From assembly GCA_964387495.1 (NCBI GenBank), contig CAYLXB010000005.1:1-64000 (forward strand): 64,000 bases of DNA. Direction: 5' to 3'. Within the stretch, counting starts at the first letter, position 1; every line of letters starts with the position of its first letter. Below the pieces are notes generated by a model that worked only from the letters and a program-made list of their open reading frames with translations, searched no databases and was not told where the DNA came from. Shown here piece by piece: positions 51,804 to 60,653 of the stretch. Source of the DNA: DSXF01 sp964387495 (GTDB taxonomy: Bacteria > Chloroflexota > Anaerolineae > Anaerolineales > Villigracilaceae). Both the position numbers and the translations under genes were made by a program.

Positions 51804-52679
51804 TCAGCGCGTCCAGAAGGTGAAAGCGAGCACGTAGACCGCCAGCCCAAAAAGACTCAGCGCCAGGGCGGTCAGCAATTTCCAGCGCGGCGGCGCACCC
51901 GCAGCGATCCGGTTCAACCAGTAGATCTGCAGGAGCGCCAGCGGCAGCGTGGAAAAGACCGGCCAGAAGAGCGCAGGCGGAAAACCCATAAAGGCGACGG
52001 CTGTAAAAAACAGGTAGCCAGCCAGGATGAAGACATTGTGCAACCCAATCGAGCGCTCCCAGCCCAGGCGCAGCACCAGGCTGCGGCGGGCATATTTCTG
52101 GTCAGCTGCATAGGCCGGAAAGCCAAGCGCCAGGAAAGTGGCCAGTGCCAGCATGTTCAGCGGGACAAGCACGGCCGGTACGATGCGGTGCAGTTCATCC
52201 GCCTGCAGCAAATAGGCCAATACCGGCACCAGGTCGACCAGAAAGACCGTCTGGACGAGTTCGCCGTAACCGCTGTGCATCAAGCGCAAGGGTGGCAGGC
52301 TGTAAGCCGCGCCGCCCAGGAAAACCAGCGCCAGCACGACCCCAACGGCCGGGGTCAGCCGCCCGGCGGTGAGAAGCGGGGCAGTCAACGCCCCCAACCA
52401 GGCCAGCAACAGAACAGCAGTGATCAGAAGTACCCGGCGCAGTTCTTCCCGCTGCAGCAGCGTCTGGCCTTCAACCAGCGGCTCCCCGGGTGGCCGGAAG
52501 TACTCAGCCAGGAGGGTCATCCCCAGGCAGATCAACAGCACCCAGACCAATCCCAACCAGAAAGCAACCGGATACTGGCTGAAACCCAAGTAGCGGGCGA
52601 TCCCTGCCCCCAGCAGGTAGGCAAGAGAAGTCAAGACAAGCGAGGGGAGGCGGGAGAGCCGCAGGATGTTGCGCAGCAT
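51804..52679 (-). CDS. UbiA-like prenyltransferase-fold membrane protein, weak active-site motifs
   Basis: A 291-residue membrane protein with about nine helices of the UbiA/MenA family, which attach prenyl chains to aromatic acids. It starts LRNILRLSRLPSLVLTSLAYLLG as in MenA-like proteins. The first Asp-rich motif (NDxxDxxxD) is degenerate here: the position reads LLAEYFRPPGEP; the second is ADQKYARRSL in place of DxxGDxxxGRRTL. The substrate and even the activity are thus uncertain. It lies five bases downstream of the CDF gene and one base before moeA. Confidence 0.78.
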   Translation of the reverse strand: MLRNILRLSRLPSLVLTSLAYLLGAGIARYLGFSQYPVAFWLGLVWVLLICLGMTLLAEYFRPPGEPLVEGQTLLQREELRRVLLITAVLLLAWLGALTAPLLTAGRLTPAVGVVLALVFLGGAAYSLPPLRLMHSGYGELVQTVFLVDLVPVLAYLLQADELHRIVPAVLVPLNMLALATFLALGFPAYAADQKYARRSLVLRLGWERSIGLHNVFILAGYLFFTAVAFMGFPPALFWPVFSTLPLALLQIYWLNRIAAGAPPRWKLLTALALSLFGLAVYVLAFTFWTR

Positions 52680-52684
52680 GCTCT

Positions 52685-53620
52685 TTACTCCCCATCCACA
52701 CTGGAGACCCAAGCCTCCGGTATGTGACAACACAACCCATCCGGGGCGCAGGCGGCGCATTCCAGCTGCAGAGTGGCATGTGAAATCTGGTAGCGATCTT
52801 CCAGCAAAGTGCAGATACGAGCCCGGATATCTGCGCCCTCGCAGAGCTGGATATTATCCGTCAGGATGTGCGCCGAGAGCGCCCGCAGGCTCTGGGTGAT
52901 GCTCCAGATGTGCAGATGATGCACACCGCGCACCCCGGCAACGGTCTGGATATCGCGCAGCAGGCTGTCCACATCCACATCCCGGGGTGTATTTTCGAGC
53001 AGAATGTCCAGCGCCTCGCGCAGGATCCCCCATGCATTCCACAGGATCAACACGCCGATCAGGACACTCACCAGGGCGTCCAGAATATTCCAGCCAGTGA
53101 AATAGATCACCACGCCCGCAATGACCGCACCAAGCGTGGAAAGCACATCCCCCATCAGGTGCACAAAGGCGCTGCGCAAGTTCAGATCGTGGTTGCTGCC
53201 CTTATGCACCAGCCAGGCGGTCACCAGGTTGACAAGGAAAGCCAGTGTGCCCACCCCCACCAGGATGCCCGCCTGCACTTCCGGCGGCGAGATGAAACGC
53301 CGGTAGGCCTCATAAAAGATACCGCCCGAGATTGCCAGCAAGGAGACCGAATTGACCAGCGCCACCAGGATGCCGGCCCGCTGATAGCCATAGGTACGCC
53401 CCAGGCTGGGCGGGCGCAGGGTCAGGCGCATTGCAAACCAGGAGAGGCCCAGGGCGATCACGTCCGTGGCATTGTGGGCGGCGTCGGTGAGCAAGGCCAG
53501 GCTGTTCGACCATAGCCCGGCAATCACCTCGACCACGACAAAACCCAGTGTGAGGAATAAAGAGAGCGCCAGCCGGCGGGTCGCCTGCCGGTTATGGGGA
53601 ATGTGGAGGTGTTCAGCCAT
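52685..53620 (-). CDS. Cation diffusion facilitator (CDF) transporter
   Basis: A 311-residue CzcD/ZnT-type metal exporter with six membrane helices. The metal-binding residues appear in the DAAHNATDVIALG (HxxxD) and HLMGDVLSTLG (HxxxD) segments. The C-terminal cytosolic domain (~210-311) ends with CAACAPDGLCCHIPEAW, a cysteine-rich tail that may bind zinc. ATG 53620 is chosen; the longer frame has a charged stretch without support. It lies 46 bases downstream of the SDR gene. Confidence 0.9.
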   Translation of the reverse strand: MAEHLHIPHNRQATRRLALSLFLTLGFVVVEVIAGLWSNSLALLTDAAHNATDVIALGLSWFAMRLTLRPPSLGRTYGYQRAGILVALVNSVSLLAISGGIFYEAYRRFISPPEVQAGILVGVGTLAFLVNLVTAWLVHKGSNHDLNLRSAFVHLMGDVLSTLGAVIAGVVIYFTGWNILDALVSVLIGVLILWNAWGILREALDILLENTPRDVDVDSLLRDIQTVAGVRGVHHLHIWSITQSLRALSAHILTDNIQLCEGADIRARICTLLEDRYQISHATLQLECAACAPDGLCCHIPEAWVSSVDGE

Positions 53621-53666
53621 AAAGAAAAAGCGTATCCTTTTAGTCTTCCACGAACTGCCGGAAGTT

Positions 53667-54389
53667 TTATACCAGTGAATTGCCTCCATCCAAGGTCAGG
53701 ATGTGGCCGGTAATGTACTCATTTTCAAGTAAAAATTCGAGCGCCGAGGCAATTTCATCAAGGTGCGCCGGGCGCTGCAGAGGAACCCGACCGACCAGGC
53801 TTTTCCAGGTCTGCCCGCTGACCTGCCCACCCGGAAGGACCAGTCCAGGCGCGATGGCGTTCACCCGGACCGCGGGGGCCAGGGCACGCGCCAGCAGGCG
53901 TGTCAATGATTCCAGCCCGGCCTTGCTGACAATATAAGCCGGAAAACCTGTCCACGCCTTGTGCGCACCGGCGTCGCTGATGTTGACAATCAATCCGCCT
54001 TCTGTCATCCGCCGGGCCGCCTGCTGTGCAAGCAGAAAGGGTGCCCGGAGATTGAGCGCCATGGCCGCATCCCAGTCTTCCAGGGACAGTGTGCGCACCT
54101 CACCGGGGGACATGATCGCTGCGGAGTTGACCAGCACCCGCAACGGAACGCCAGCTGCATCCACCGCCCGGAACAGAGACTCGATTTGCACGGGGTCGGT
54201 CAAATCAGCCCGCTCCAACTGAACCGCTGCACCCAATTCCTCGGTCTCAGCCCGCACCTGCCCTGCCGCCGCCTCTGAACGATAATAGTGGAGGATCAGG
54301 TCATATCCCCGGCGGGCGAGTGTCAGGGCAAACTCACGTCCCAACCGCCGGGCCGCGCCGGTGACGAGGGCAAGGGGTCTTGCATGCAT
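53667..54389 (-). CDS. SDR oxidoreductase, pteridine-reductase/FolM-like
   Basis: A 240-residue short-chain dehydrogenase. The cofactor motif is TGAARRLGRE, with the paired Arg that is typical of pteridine reductases and FolM rather than the usual TGxxxGxG. The catalytic segment is ISDAGAH...YIVSKAG (Ser-Tyr-x3-Lys), with NSAAIMSPG for the NNAG motif. It may reduce dihydrobiopterin or dihydromonapterin. First gene of a minus-strand operon with CDF, UbiA-like and MoeA. Other SDR substrates are possible. Confidence 0.85.
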   Translation of the reverse strand: MHARPLALVTGAARRLGREFALTLARRGYDLILHYYRSEAAAGQVRAETEELGAAVQLERADLTDPVQIESLFRAVDAAGVPLRVLVNSAAIMSPGEVRTLSLEDWDAAMALNLRAPFLLAQQAARRMTEGGLIVNISDAGAHKAWTGFPAYIVSKAGLESLTRLLARALAPAVRVNAIAPGLVLPGGQVSGQTWKSLVGRVPLQRPAHLDEIASALEFLLENEYITGHILTLDGGNSLV

Positions 54390-54416
54390 ACCCCTGTTTT
54401 ACCACAGAAAAGACAC

Positions 54417-54447
54417 GGGCGGCAGTTCCCATGTCCAACTGCCGCCC
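54417..54447 (-). terminator. Terminator after proline dehydrogenase
   Basis: A perfect 11-bp stem, GGGCGGCAGTT (54417-54427) paired with AACTGCCGCCC (54437-54447), with a 9-base loop. On the minus strand it follows the stop at 54456 by nine bases and is trailed by GTGTCTTTTC, a modest U-tract. Confidence 0.72.
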
Positions 54448-54455
54448 CGGATGGA

Positions 54456-55415
54456 CTACTTGCGGAAGAAATTCGAGATGAAGAACCACAGGTTGGCAGG
54501 GCGCTCGGCCAGACGGCGCATAAAGTAAGGGTACCAGTGGGTTCCATAGGGAATGTAGATCCGGACCGGGTAGCCCTGGGCATTACATTGTTCCTGCAGG
54601 TCACGGCGGATTCCATACAACATCTGGATTTCCAGCGCCTCTTTGGGCAAGCCAATCTTCGCCGCGTACTGCTTGCCGAATTCGATGCGCGCCGGGTCGT
54701 GGGTGCCGAGCGCCGGTACGGGCGGCACACGCCCATCCTTGCGCAATGTGGGAGCGCCATGCGCCAGCGACCAGTCCATCATGATGCGAGCCAGGCTGTC
54801 AAAGTTGGCATCCACATCCGCCTTTTTGGGGTAAGCCTTGTCGGGGGGTTCCTTATAGGCGCCCTTGATCAGGCGGAAGCGCACCCCCTCATCCAACAGA
54901 GCACGGACATCCGCCTCGGAGCGGTACAGGTACGACTGGATAGCAATGCCGTTGTTCTCATACCCCTTGGCCCTTACCTTGCGCAGGACGCCGATCGTGC
55001 GGTCAGTGAAGGGGGTATCTTCCATGTCGATGCGAACATAATTGTCATATTTGCGGGCGCGTTCCATAATGCGCTCGACGTTCTCCTGGCACAGGGCTTC
55101 ATCCAATGCCAGTCCCAACTGCGTCAGCTTGATAGAAACGTTAGCACGCACGCCTGAGGCGTCGATCTGGTCAAGCAGGTCAAGGATGTCCTGCGCCGCC
55201 TGCCGGGCTTCTTCGGGAGTCCGAATATTCTCGCCCAGATGGTCCATGGTGGCATTGATGCCGCGCGCGTTCAGTTCCCGCGCTACTGCAATCGCTGCTT
55301 CAACGGTCGTCCCCGCCACAAAACGAGAAACGACCCTCCAGGCGAACTTCCATTTTACGAACATGTTCTGCGCCCAGGCTGCTTTGGATAAATAGATCAG
55401 GAATGAACGAAGCAT
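54456..55415 (-). CDS. Proline dehydrogenase
   Basis: A 319-residue monofunctional FAD-dependent PRODH, which oxidises proline to pyrroline-5-carboxylate. Features: DMEDTPFTDRTIGVLRKV with catalytic-region acids, NGIAIQSYLYRSEADVR, and RLIKGAYKEPPDKAYPKK; the C-terminal VRIYIPYGTHWYPYFMRRLAERPAN is typical of the TIM barrel. No P5C dehydrogenase gene is adjacent. The ATG at 55415 opens the gene; upstream is the repeat copy B. Confidence 0.92.
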   Translation of the reverse strand: MLRSFLIYLSKAAWAQNMFVKWKFAWRVVSRFVAGTTVEAAIAVARELNARGINATMDHLGENIRTPEEARQAAQDILDLLDQIDASGVRANVSIKLTQLGLALDEALCQENVERIMERARKYDNYVRIDMEDTPFTDRTIGVLRKVRAKGYENNGIAIQSYLYRSEADVRALLDEGVRFRLIKGAYKEPPDKAYPKKADVDANFDSLARIMMDWSLAHGAPTLRKDGRVPPVPALGTHDPARIEFGKQYAAKIGLPKEALEIQMLYGIRRDLQEQCNAQGYPVRIYIPYGTHWYPYFMRRLAERPANLWFFISNFFRK

Positions 55416-55508
55416 GCTACTACCTCCGGGGTGAATTTAGCTGGCGGTTGCCACAGGCTTTCTTAAAGTCAGAATCCTTGTCCAAATCAATGATCATGTC
55501 ACCCTGGG

Positions 55509-55607
55509 GGAGCGGTATTGCGCCTGGAGGGTCTCTGAATCGGCATGGAGATGCTTCGGCGGGAGAGCACCGCCTCAGCATGACACGCATGAAGGATTTT
55601 AAGAAAA
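55509..55607 (+). repeat. Dispersed repeat, copy B (single 26-bp unit)
   Basis: A short copy of the element at 5853-6168. It has the left flank GGAGCGGTATTGCGCCTGGA, one 26-bp unit (55549-55574), TCAGCATGACACGCATGAAG, and a run of AAGAAAAG. The two copies share about 52 bp to the left and 25 bp to the right of the unit with few mismatches. It lies in the 319-base gap between proline dehydrogenase and the next gene. Confidence 0.85.
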
Positions 55608-55631
55608 GCGCGGCGGTTGCCAGGGAAAAAC

Positions 55632-55660
55632 TTGGCCTTGCTTCTCCGCTGTGTTATACT
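55632..55660 (+). promoter_or_regulatory. Probable promoter for the serine hydrolase gene
   Basis: TTGGCC (55632-55637) and TATACT (55655-55660) are separated by 17 bp, 74 bases before GTG 55735. Confidence 0.55.
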
Positions 55661-55734
55661 CATCCAACGTTTTACTGTCAATATGCCTATTTTACGCCGT
55701 TTTACACGGATAAGTTCACATTGCTGGAGGCTTT

Positions 55735-57219
55735 GTGAGAAACCGTAACACATCCTTCGTCCTGCGCTGGGTCTCCCTGGCGTTCATCGTAGCGGCAGCC
55801 ATCCTGCTTACGGTTCAACTGGTGGCCTACAGCCGGCAGCGCAGTTACTATCCATCCGGCATGACCATTGCCGGCATCCCGGTCGGCGGGCTGAACCAGC
55901 AGGCGGCTTCCCAGCGTGTCCTGCAGGTCTATACCCTGCCGGTGGAAGTACAGTACGCCGGCGCGGTCTTCCAGGTAGACCCAGCTGCGGTCGGCTTCCA
56001 GCTGGACATCGAGTCCATGCTGGCAGCCGCTGACCTGCAGCGCACCAGCAGTTCCTTCTGGAATGGTTTCTGGGATTATCTCTGGAACCGCGTCCCTGCC
56101 GGACAGGCCATTCCTCTCCGCTACACCCTGGCGGAAGACCGCCTGCGGCAGTACCTGCAGACCGAGATCGCCTCACGCTACGACCAGCCGCCCACCCCTG
56201 CCCAGCCCATTCCCGGCACAGTTAACTTTACCCCCGGACAGCCGGGGGTTACATTGGACATCGACCGAGCCGTGGCGCTGCTCGAGGATGCCCTGCGCTC
56301 TTCATCCTCGCGCTCGGTCATCCTGACCTTTCAACGTTCCGTGGTGACCCGGCCTACCTTCGATAACCTGGAAATCCTGCTCCAGCAGAACATCCGCACA
56401 AACGGCTATGACGGCGTCATCGGCATCTACCTGCTGGACCTGCAAACAGGGCAGGAAATCCACTTTGCACTCGACGGCGGGGAGGAAATTTCGGTCGAGC
56501 CGGATGTATCCTTCACCGCATCCAGCACGGTTAAAATTCCCATCCTGGTCTCGCATTTCATCCGGCTTGGAAAACCGGATGAGCAAACCGCAGGGGCCAT
56601 CCTGGATATGATCCGGGTTTCCGAGAACCCGCCTGCAGACCGCCTGATGGCACAGATGGACGAAAGCCGCGGCCCCCTGCTGGTGACCGAAGACATGCGT
56701 ACAGCCGGCCTGCAGAACACCTTCCTGGCCGGTTACTTCGAACCCGGCTCCCCCCTGTTGGACCGCATCAACACGCCCGCCAACCAGCGCGTGGACGTTT
56801 ACACCGACCCCGACCCGTACAACCAGACCACCCCATCGGATATGGGCATGCTGCTGGCGGATCTCTACCAATGCTCCAAGAACGGCGGCGGCGCCCTGGT
56901 AGCTGCCTTCCCCGGCCGAATCGACCAGGATGCCTGCCAGCAGATGGTCGCCTTCCTGGTGCAGGACAAAATCGGGGTGCTCATCGAAGCAGGCGTGCCG
57001 GAGGGCACGCAGGTGGCACACAAACACGGCTGGGTGACCGATCCCAGCGGCTACATCCACAACATCAGCGATGCGGCCATCGTCTATACATCGGGAGGAG
57101 ATTACGTCCTGTGCATCTACTCCTACCATCCCGTCCAGGCCATCTGGGATTCGGTCTCGGGCCTGTTCGCCCAGCTATCACAGGCGGCGTACAACTACTT
57201 CAACCTGTCTTCGCAATGA
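55735..57219 (+). CDS. Class A beta-lactamase-like serine hydrolase with peptidoglycan-binding-like N-domain
   Basis: A 494-residue protein with an N-terminal signal anchor (~8-31), a YoaR/PG_binding_4-like domain (~40-205), and a class A beta-lactamase-fold domain (~215-480). The nucleophile motif is SSTVKI (SxxK), the second motif SENP (for SDN) and the third KHGW (for KTG). A clear Glu166 equivalent is not seen, so I expect a penicillin-binding-like or carboxypeptidase role rather than drug resistance. GTG 55735 is the start, with CTGGAGG upstream. A hairpin follows. Confidence 0.85.
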   Translation: MRNRNTSFVLRWVSLAFIVAAAILLTVQLVAYSRQRSYYPSGMTIAGIPVGGLNQQAASQRVLQVYTLPVEVQYAGAVFQVDPAAVGFQLDIESMLAAADLQRTSSSFWNGFWDYLWNRVPAGQAIPLRYTLAEDRLRQYLQTEIASRYDQPPTPAQPIPGTVNFTPGQPGVTLDIDRAVALLEDALRSSSSRSVILTFQRSVVTRPTFDNLEILLQQNIRTNGYDGVIGIYLLDLQTGQEIHFALDGGEEISVEPDVSFTASSTVKIPILVSHFIRLGKPDEQTAGAILDMIRVSENPPADRLMAQMDESRGPLLVTEDMRTAGLQNTFLAGYFEPGSPLLDRINTPANQRVDVYTDPDPYNQTTPSDMGMLLADLYQCSKNGGGALVAAFPGRIDQDACQQMVAFLVQDKIGVLIEAGVPEGTQVAHKHGWVTDPSGYIHNISDAAIVYTSGGDYVLCIYSYHPVQAIWDSVSGLFAQLSQAAYNYFNLSSQ

Positions 57220-57225
57220 ACTCCA

Positions 57226-57252
57226 ACAGAGACGGCTCAAAACCGTCTCTGT
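57226..57252 (+). terminator. Terminator after the serine hydrolase gene
   Basis: A 10-bp perfect stem, ACAGAGACGG (57226-57235) paired with CCGTCTCTGT (57243-57252), with loop CTCAAAA. It is seven bases after the stop. The T-tract is weak. A TATAAT (57258-57263) follows at once. Confidence 0.6.
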
Positions 57253-57257
57253 TCGTA

Positions 57258-57263
57258 TATAAT
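57258..57263 (+). promoter_or_regulatory. -10 box of a probable leaderless promoter
   Basis: A perfect TATAAT lies seven bases before ATG 57271, the same spacing as for moeA. No good -35 box is visible, as the upstream region is the terminator hairpin. Confidence 0.45.
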
Positions 57264-57270
57264 TGAACTC

Positions 57271-57972
57271 ATGAGCGCATCCTTTGGACTCTTCCGTCTC
57301 CAGCAGGTGGACACCCACCTCGATCAGGCGCAAAACCGCCTGGCAGCCATCCGCCAGAGCCTCGAAAACGACGAGGAGATGCGGCAGGCCAACGCCCGGC
57401 TTTCCGCTGCCAAAGCACACTGGCACGCAGCCGACCAGGCCTTGCGCAGCCAGGAGGCGGAGGTCCACGCCCAGCGACTCAAGATCGAACAAAGCGAGTC
57501 CAGTCTGTACACTGGCAGCGGACGCAGTCCCAAGGAACTGCAGGAATTACAAAACGAGGTGGCAGCGCTCAAGCGCCACCTGGCAACCCTGGAGGACCGG
57601 CAGCTGGAAGGCATGCTCGAGTCCGAAAGCGCCGAGGCTGCCTATGCACAGGCCCAATCCGACCAGGAGGTTGTGCTGGCCAGGCTGGCAGCCCAAAACC
57701 GCGGGCTGACGGAGGAATTGGCCGGGCTGGAACGGGACACGGAGCGGCTACAAAAGGAACGCCAGGCAGTTTCGGCGGCCATTTCCGCTGCGCTCCTCTC
57801 CCAGTACGATAACCTACGGCAGACCCGCCGCGGGGTTGCCCTCACCACCGTCTCTGAAAATTCCTGTGATGCCTGCGGCACCACCCTTACCGCTGCAATC
57901 CAGCAGGCAGCGCGCTCTCCAACCCAAATTGCTTTTTGCCCGACCTGCGGACGCATCCTGTACGCGGGATAA
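57271..57972 (+). CDS. Coiled-coil zinc-ribbon protein (C4-type, CdsZ/DUF164-like)
   Basis: A 233-residue protein. A long coiled coil (~5-185) with the GSGRSPKELQELQNEVAALKRHL segment typical of the family is followed by a C-terminal zinc ribbon with two CxxC pairs (CDACG and CPTCG, ~200-230). Such proteins (CT398/CdsZ, HP0958-like) act as chaperones or scaffolds for secretion and sigma-54 factors; the partner here is unknown. ATG 57271 lies seven bases after a TATAAT. Confidence 0.85.
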   Translation: MSASFGLFRLQQVDTHLDQAQNRLAAIRQSLENDEEMRQANARLSAAKAHWHAADQALRSQEAEVHAQRLKIEQSESSLYTGSGRSPKELQELQNEVAALKRHLATLEDRQLEGMLESESAEAAYAQAQSDQEVVLARLAAQNRGLTEELAGLERDTERLQKERQAVSAAISAALLSQYDNLRQTRRGVALTTVSENSCDACGTTLTAAIQQAARSPTQIAFCPTCGRILYAG

Positions 57973-57992
57973 GTGGTAAACTTATAGTGTAG

Positions 57993-60533
57993 ATGTTCCC
58001 ATACATCCGCATCCCGCCGATTGATCCGACTTCGTTCTGGGCCGGATTCCTTGCAGCCACACTCCTGTGGTGGCTGGTGAGGCAGGTGCGCCCCCTGCTG
58101 GCACAAATGCGAGCAAGCTGGAAGGAAAAACAGGAAACCGCCCAGCTGCGGCGTGCCAGCAGCCTGGAGGAACATCACCGCCAGAACATGCTGCGGTTAG
58201 CACAGGGCATGCACCTGGCCGCGCCGCTTTTCTCCCTGGACGAAATTCTGGTTTCCCCCCGACTCCTGGCTCCCCCGGCGCGCCTCGCGCCCGGTGAGCC
58301 TCCTCCGCCTGATGATGCGGTTACGCTCAGCCTGCCCTATCTGCCTGCCTGGCCCGAACTGGCCGCCGTTTACCAGGCGCCCACCCTCAGCCTGGCCGAA
58401 GCCTTTTCCGGGGAATTCAACTTGGTGATTACCGGCCAAGCCGGCAGCGGCAAGAGCGTTGCCCTGGGTCACCTAGCTTCCCAGATCTGCCGCAGCGATC
58501 CGGAGTATGGGCACCTGGGCGAGACCACCCCCTTCCTGCTGCATGTGGCAGACTTAAACCTGCCGGTCAGCGACCCCAAAGATATTCTCAATCCAATCAT
58601 CGATGCAGTATCGGAAAAGGCCCCTGTTCTGGACCTGACCCGCCTGCCGAACTTCGTCCAATATGCCTTCCGCAACGGGCAGGCTGTACTCATGCTCGAT
58701 GGCCTGGATGAACTGCCGCGGGAGGAAATTCAGAAGGCTGCCGCCTACCTGGATGCGCTGCTCAAAGCCTATCCACACACCCGGGTGGTCGCCACCGCCC
58801 TGCCGGAATACCTGGACGGCCTGCTGGCGCTTGGCTTCGTGCCCTTTACCCTGATGCCCTGGACGAGCGACCACCAGCAGCAATTCCTGGAACGCTGGGG
58901 GGATGTCTGGAATCGCTTCGTCGCGGTGGAAGCCTGGGCGCAAACCGGCCCCGAAAACGTAGACCCGCTCCTGCTTAATGCCTGGCTGAGCACGGACAAT
59001 GCCGGCCTGACCCCACTGGAATTGACTCTCAAGGCCTGGGGAGCGTACGCGGGGGATGCTCTCGGCCCGGGAGTCCTGAACAGCCTCGAGAGTCACCTGC
59101 GGCGGGTATCCCCAGCGGGCATCCCACCGGCCGCCCTGGAAATGCTGGCCATGCAGGTCAGCCTGACGGCGCAACCGGTCTTCGATGCACGCACAGCGCG
59201 TGAGTGGGTCCGCTCCTTCGAGCCGCCCGAAGAAAAGCCGGTCGAAGCAGAAGGGGAAGGCAGCGAAGCCAGCGGCGAGACCCCGGCGGCAGCCCAAAAG
59301 GGCAAGAAACAAACCGTTGCGGCCCCAAAGCCGGGCCTGCTACCAAAAATGGCCGACAGCGGCCTGCTCGTCCCCCATTTGCGCAACCGCATGCGTTTCT
59401 GCCATCCTGTTCTGGGCGGGTACCTGGCCGGGCGGGCCCTGACCAGCTATGAAACCGGTGATAAATTATCAAAACAAGCCCCGTGGTGCGGCCAGCTCCT
59501 GACCATGCACTACCTGGCTGCCCTGGGAGATGCCACACAACTGGCCGAAACCTTCCTTTCGGCCAGCGGCCCGCCCCTGGAAGGATCACTGTTTATCCCT
59601 GCCCGCTGGCTGCGCGACGCGCCGCGTCAGACGCCCTGGCGCGGCAAGGTACTTGCCGCACTGGCACGCCTTATGCAGAGCGAGGGCCTGCCGCTTGGCC
59701 TGCGCGGCCAGGCTGCAACTGCCATCCTCTCCAGCCGTGATCCGGGTTCGGCAGCACTCTTCCGTCAATTCATGCAGGTACTCACCCCGGAAACCATCCG
59801 CCTGGCAGCCCTGGGCGGTGGTGCAATGCGGGATGGCAAGGCTGTCGAACCCTTAAGCGAACTACTGCGCAGCTCCGATTTTTATATCCGCCGCGCCGCA
59901 TGCCTGGCACTGGTGGCCATCGGCAGCAACCAGGCCCTGGAGGCTGTCGCCTCAGCCCTGCTGACCGGCGACGAAGACTTGCGCCGCGCCGCAGCCGAGG
60001 CTCTGGCCAACGATGCCCGTGAGGGTCACCCCACCCTCCAGGATGGCGTCCATATGGACGATATCCTGGTCCGCCGCGCTGCCGTGTACGGACTGGGCCG
60101 CGTACGCGAGGACTGGGCGTTGGAGGTGCTCAAAAAAGTGCAGGTGGAGGACTCGCAGTGGGTGGTTAAAAGTGCTGCCAGCGAAATGGTGGAACACCAC
60201 ACCCGCCCCAACCCCCACCTCCCCCACAGGCTGACACCGCCCTCTGATACCCCCTGGCTGATCGCCTTTGCCGGCAGCCAGGGCCTGGGCATCTCCCCCG
60301 GCGCACCGGCCACCGATGTCCTGTGCATGGCGCTGAAAAATGGAAGCCCAGAAGAACGCCTGGCGGTCCTGCCGTATTTGAGCCTGACCCCGGACAAGGG
60401 GATTGCAAGTGAACTTTACCAGGCCATGTACAGCGGTGATACGGAATTGCGCGAAGCTGCCTTCCAGACAATCTACAGCATGGCTACCAGCGGCTTCACC
60501 CCGCCCGATCCACGCGAGTTCGGGCTGGGCTAA
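57993..60533 (+). CDS. Membrane-anchored NACHT NTPase with C-terminal HEAT repeats
   Basis: An 846-residue protein. An N-terminal membrane segment (~14-30) and charged linker are followed by a NACHT-like P-loop domain: Walker A ITGQAGSGKS near residue 150, Walker B VLMLDGLDELP near residue 233, and the sensor-like TRVVATALPEYLDGL. A helical region (~300-520) with a Lys/Glu-Ala-rich low-complexity insert (~410-445) precedes HEAT-like repeats (~600-760; RRAACLALVAIGSNQALEAV pattern). STAND-type NTPases of this kind act as switches in signalling or immunity; the trigger here is unknown. It follows the zinc-ribbon gene by 20 bases. Confidence 0.88.
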   Translation: MFPYIRIPPIDPTSFWAGFLAATLLWWLVRQVRPLLAQMRASWKEKQETAQLRRASSLEEHHRQNMLRLAQGMHLAAPLFSLDEILVSPRLLAPPARLAPGEPPPPDDAVTLSLPYLPAWPELAAVYQAPTLSLAEAFSGEFNLVITGQAGSGKSVALGHLASQICRSDPEYGHLGETTPFLLHVADLNLPVSDPKDILNPIIDAVSEKAPVLDLTRLPNFVQYAFRNGQAVLMLDGLDELPREEIQKAAAYLDALLKAYPHTRVVATALPEYLDGLLALGFVPFTLMPWTSDHQQQFLERWGDVWNRFVAVEAWAQTGPENVDPLLLNAWLSTDNAGLTPLELTLKAWGAYAGDALGPGVLNSLESHLRRVSPAGIPPAALEMLAMQVSLTAQPVFDARTAREWVRSFEPPEEKPVEAEGEGSEASGETPAAAQKGKKQTVAAPKPGLLPKMADSGLLVPHLRNRMRFCHPVLGGYLAGRALTSYETGDKLSKQAPWCGQLLTMHYLAALGDATQLAETFLSASGPPLEGSLFIPARWLRDAPRQTPWRGKVLAALARLMQSEGLPLGLRGQAATAILSSRDPGSAALFRQFMQVLTPETIRLAALGGGAMRDGKAVEPLSELLRSSDFYIRRAACLALVAIGSNQALEAVASALLTGDEDLRRAAAEALANDAREGHPTLQDGVHMDDILVRRAAVYGLGRVREDWALEVLKKVQVEDSQWVVKSAASEMVEHHTRPNPHLPHRLTPPSDTPWLIAFAGSQGLGISPGAPATDVLCMALKNGSPEERLAVLPYLSLTPDKGIASELYQAMYSGDTELREAAFQTIYSMATSGFTPPDPREFGLG

Positions 60534-60556
60534 TCCGGTTATAGAACTCCAATCCC

Positions 60557-60583
60557 TTCCCTGCGGAAGCATGCCGCAGGGAA
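60557..60583 (+). terminator. Terminator after the NACHT-HEAT gene
   Basis: A perfect 10-bp stem, TTCCCTGCGG (60557-60566) paired with CCGCAGGGAA (60574-60583), with loop AAGCATG. It follows the stop by 23 bases; the trailing ATTTATA is a poor T-tract. Confidence 0.6.
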
Positions 60584-60653
60584 ATTTATACAGAAAGAAA
60601 GCGAATGCACGTCCAGCAGGTCCCGGACCCGATCCCGATGAGGAGTAACCAGC

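Noticed and set aside
55735..57219. Possible beta-lactamase resistance gene
   Set aside because: The SxxK, SEN and KHG motifs fit, but no clear Glu166 is found and the N-domain is peptidoglycan-binding-like; a cell-wall role is more probable.
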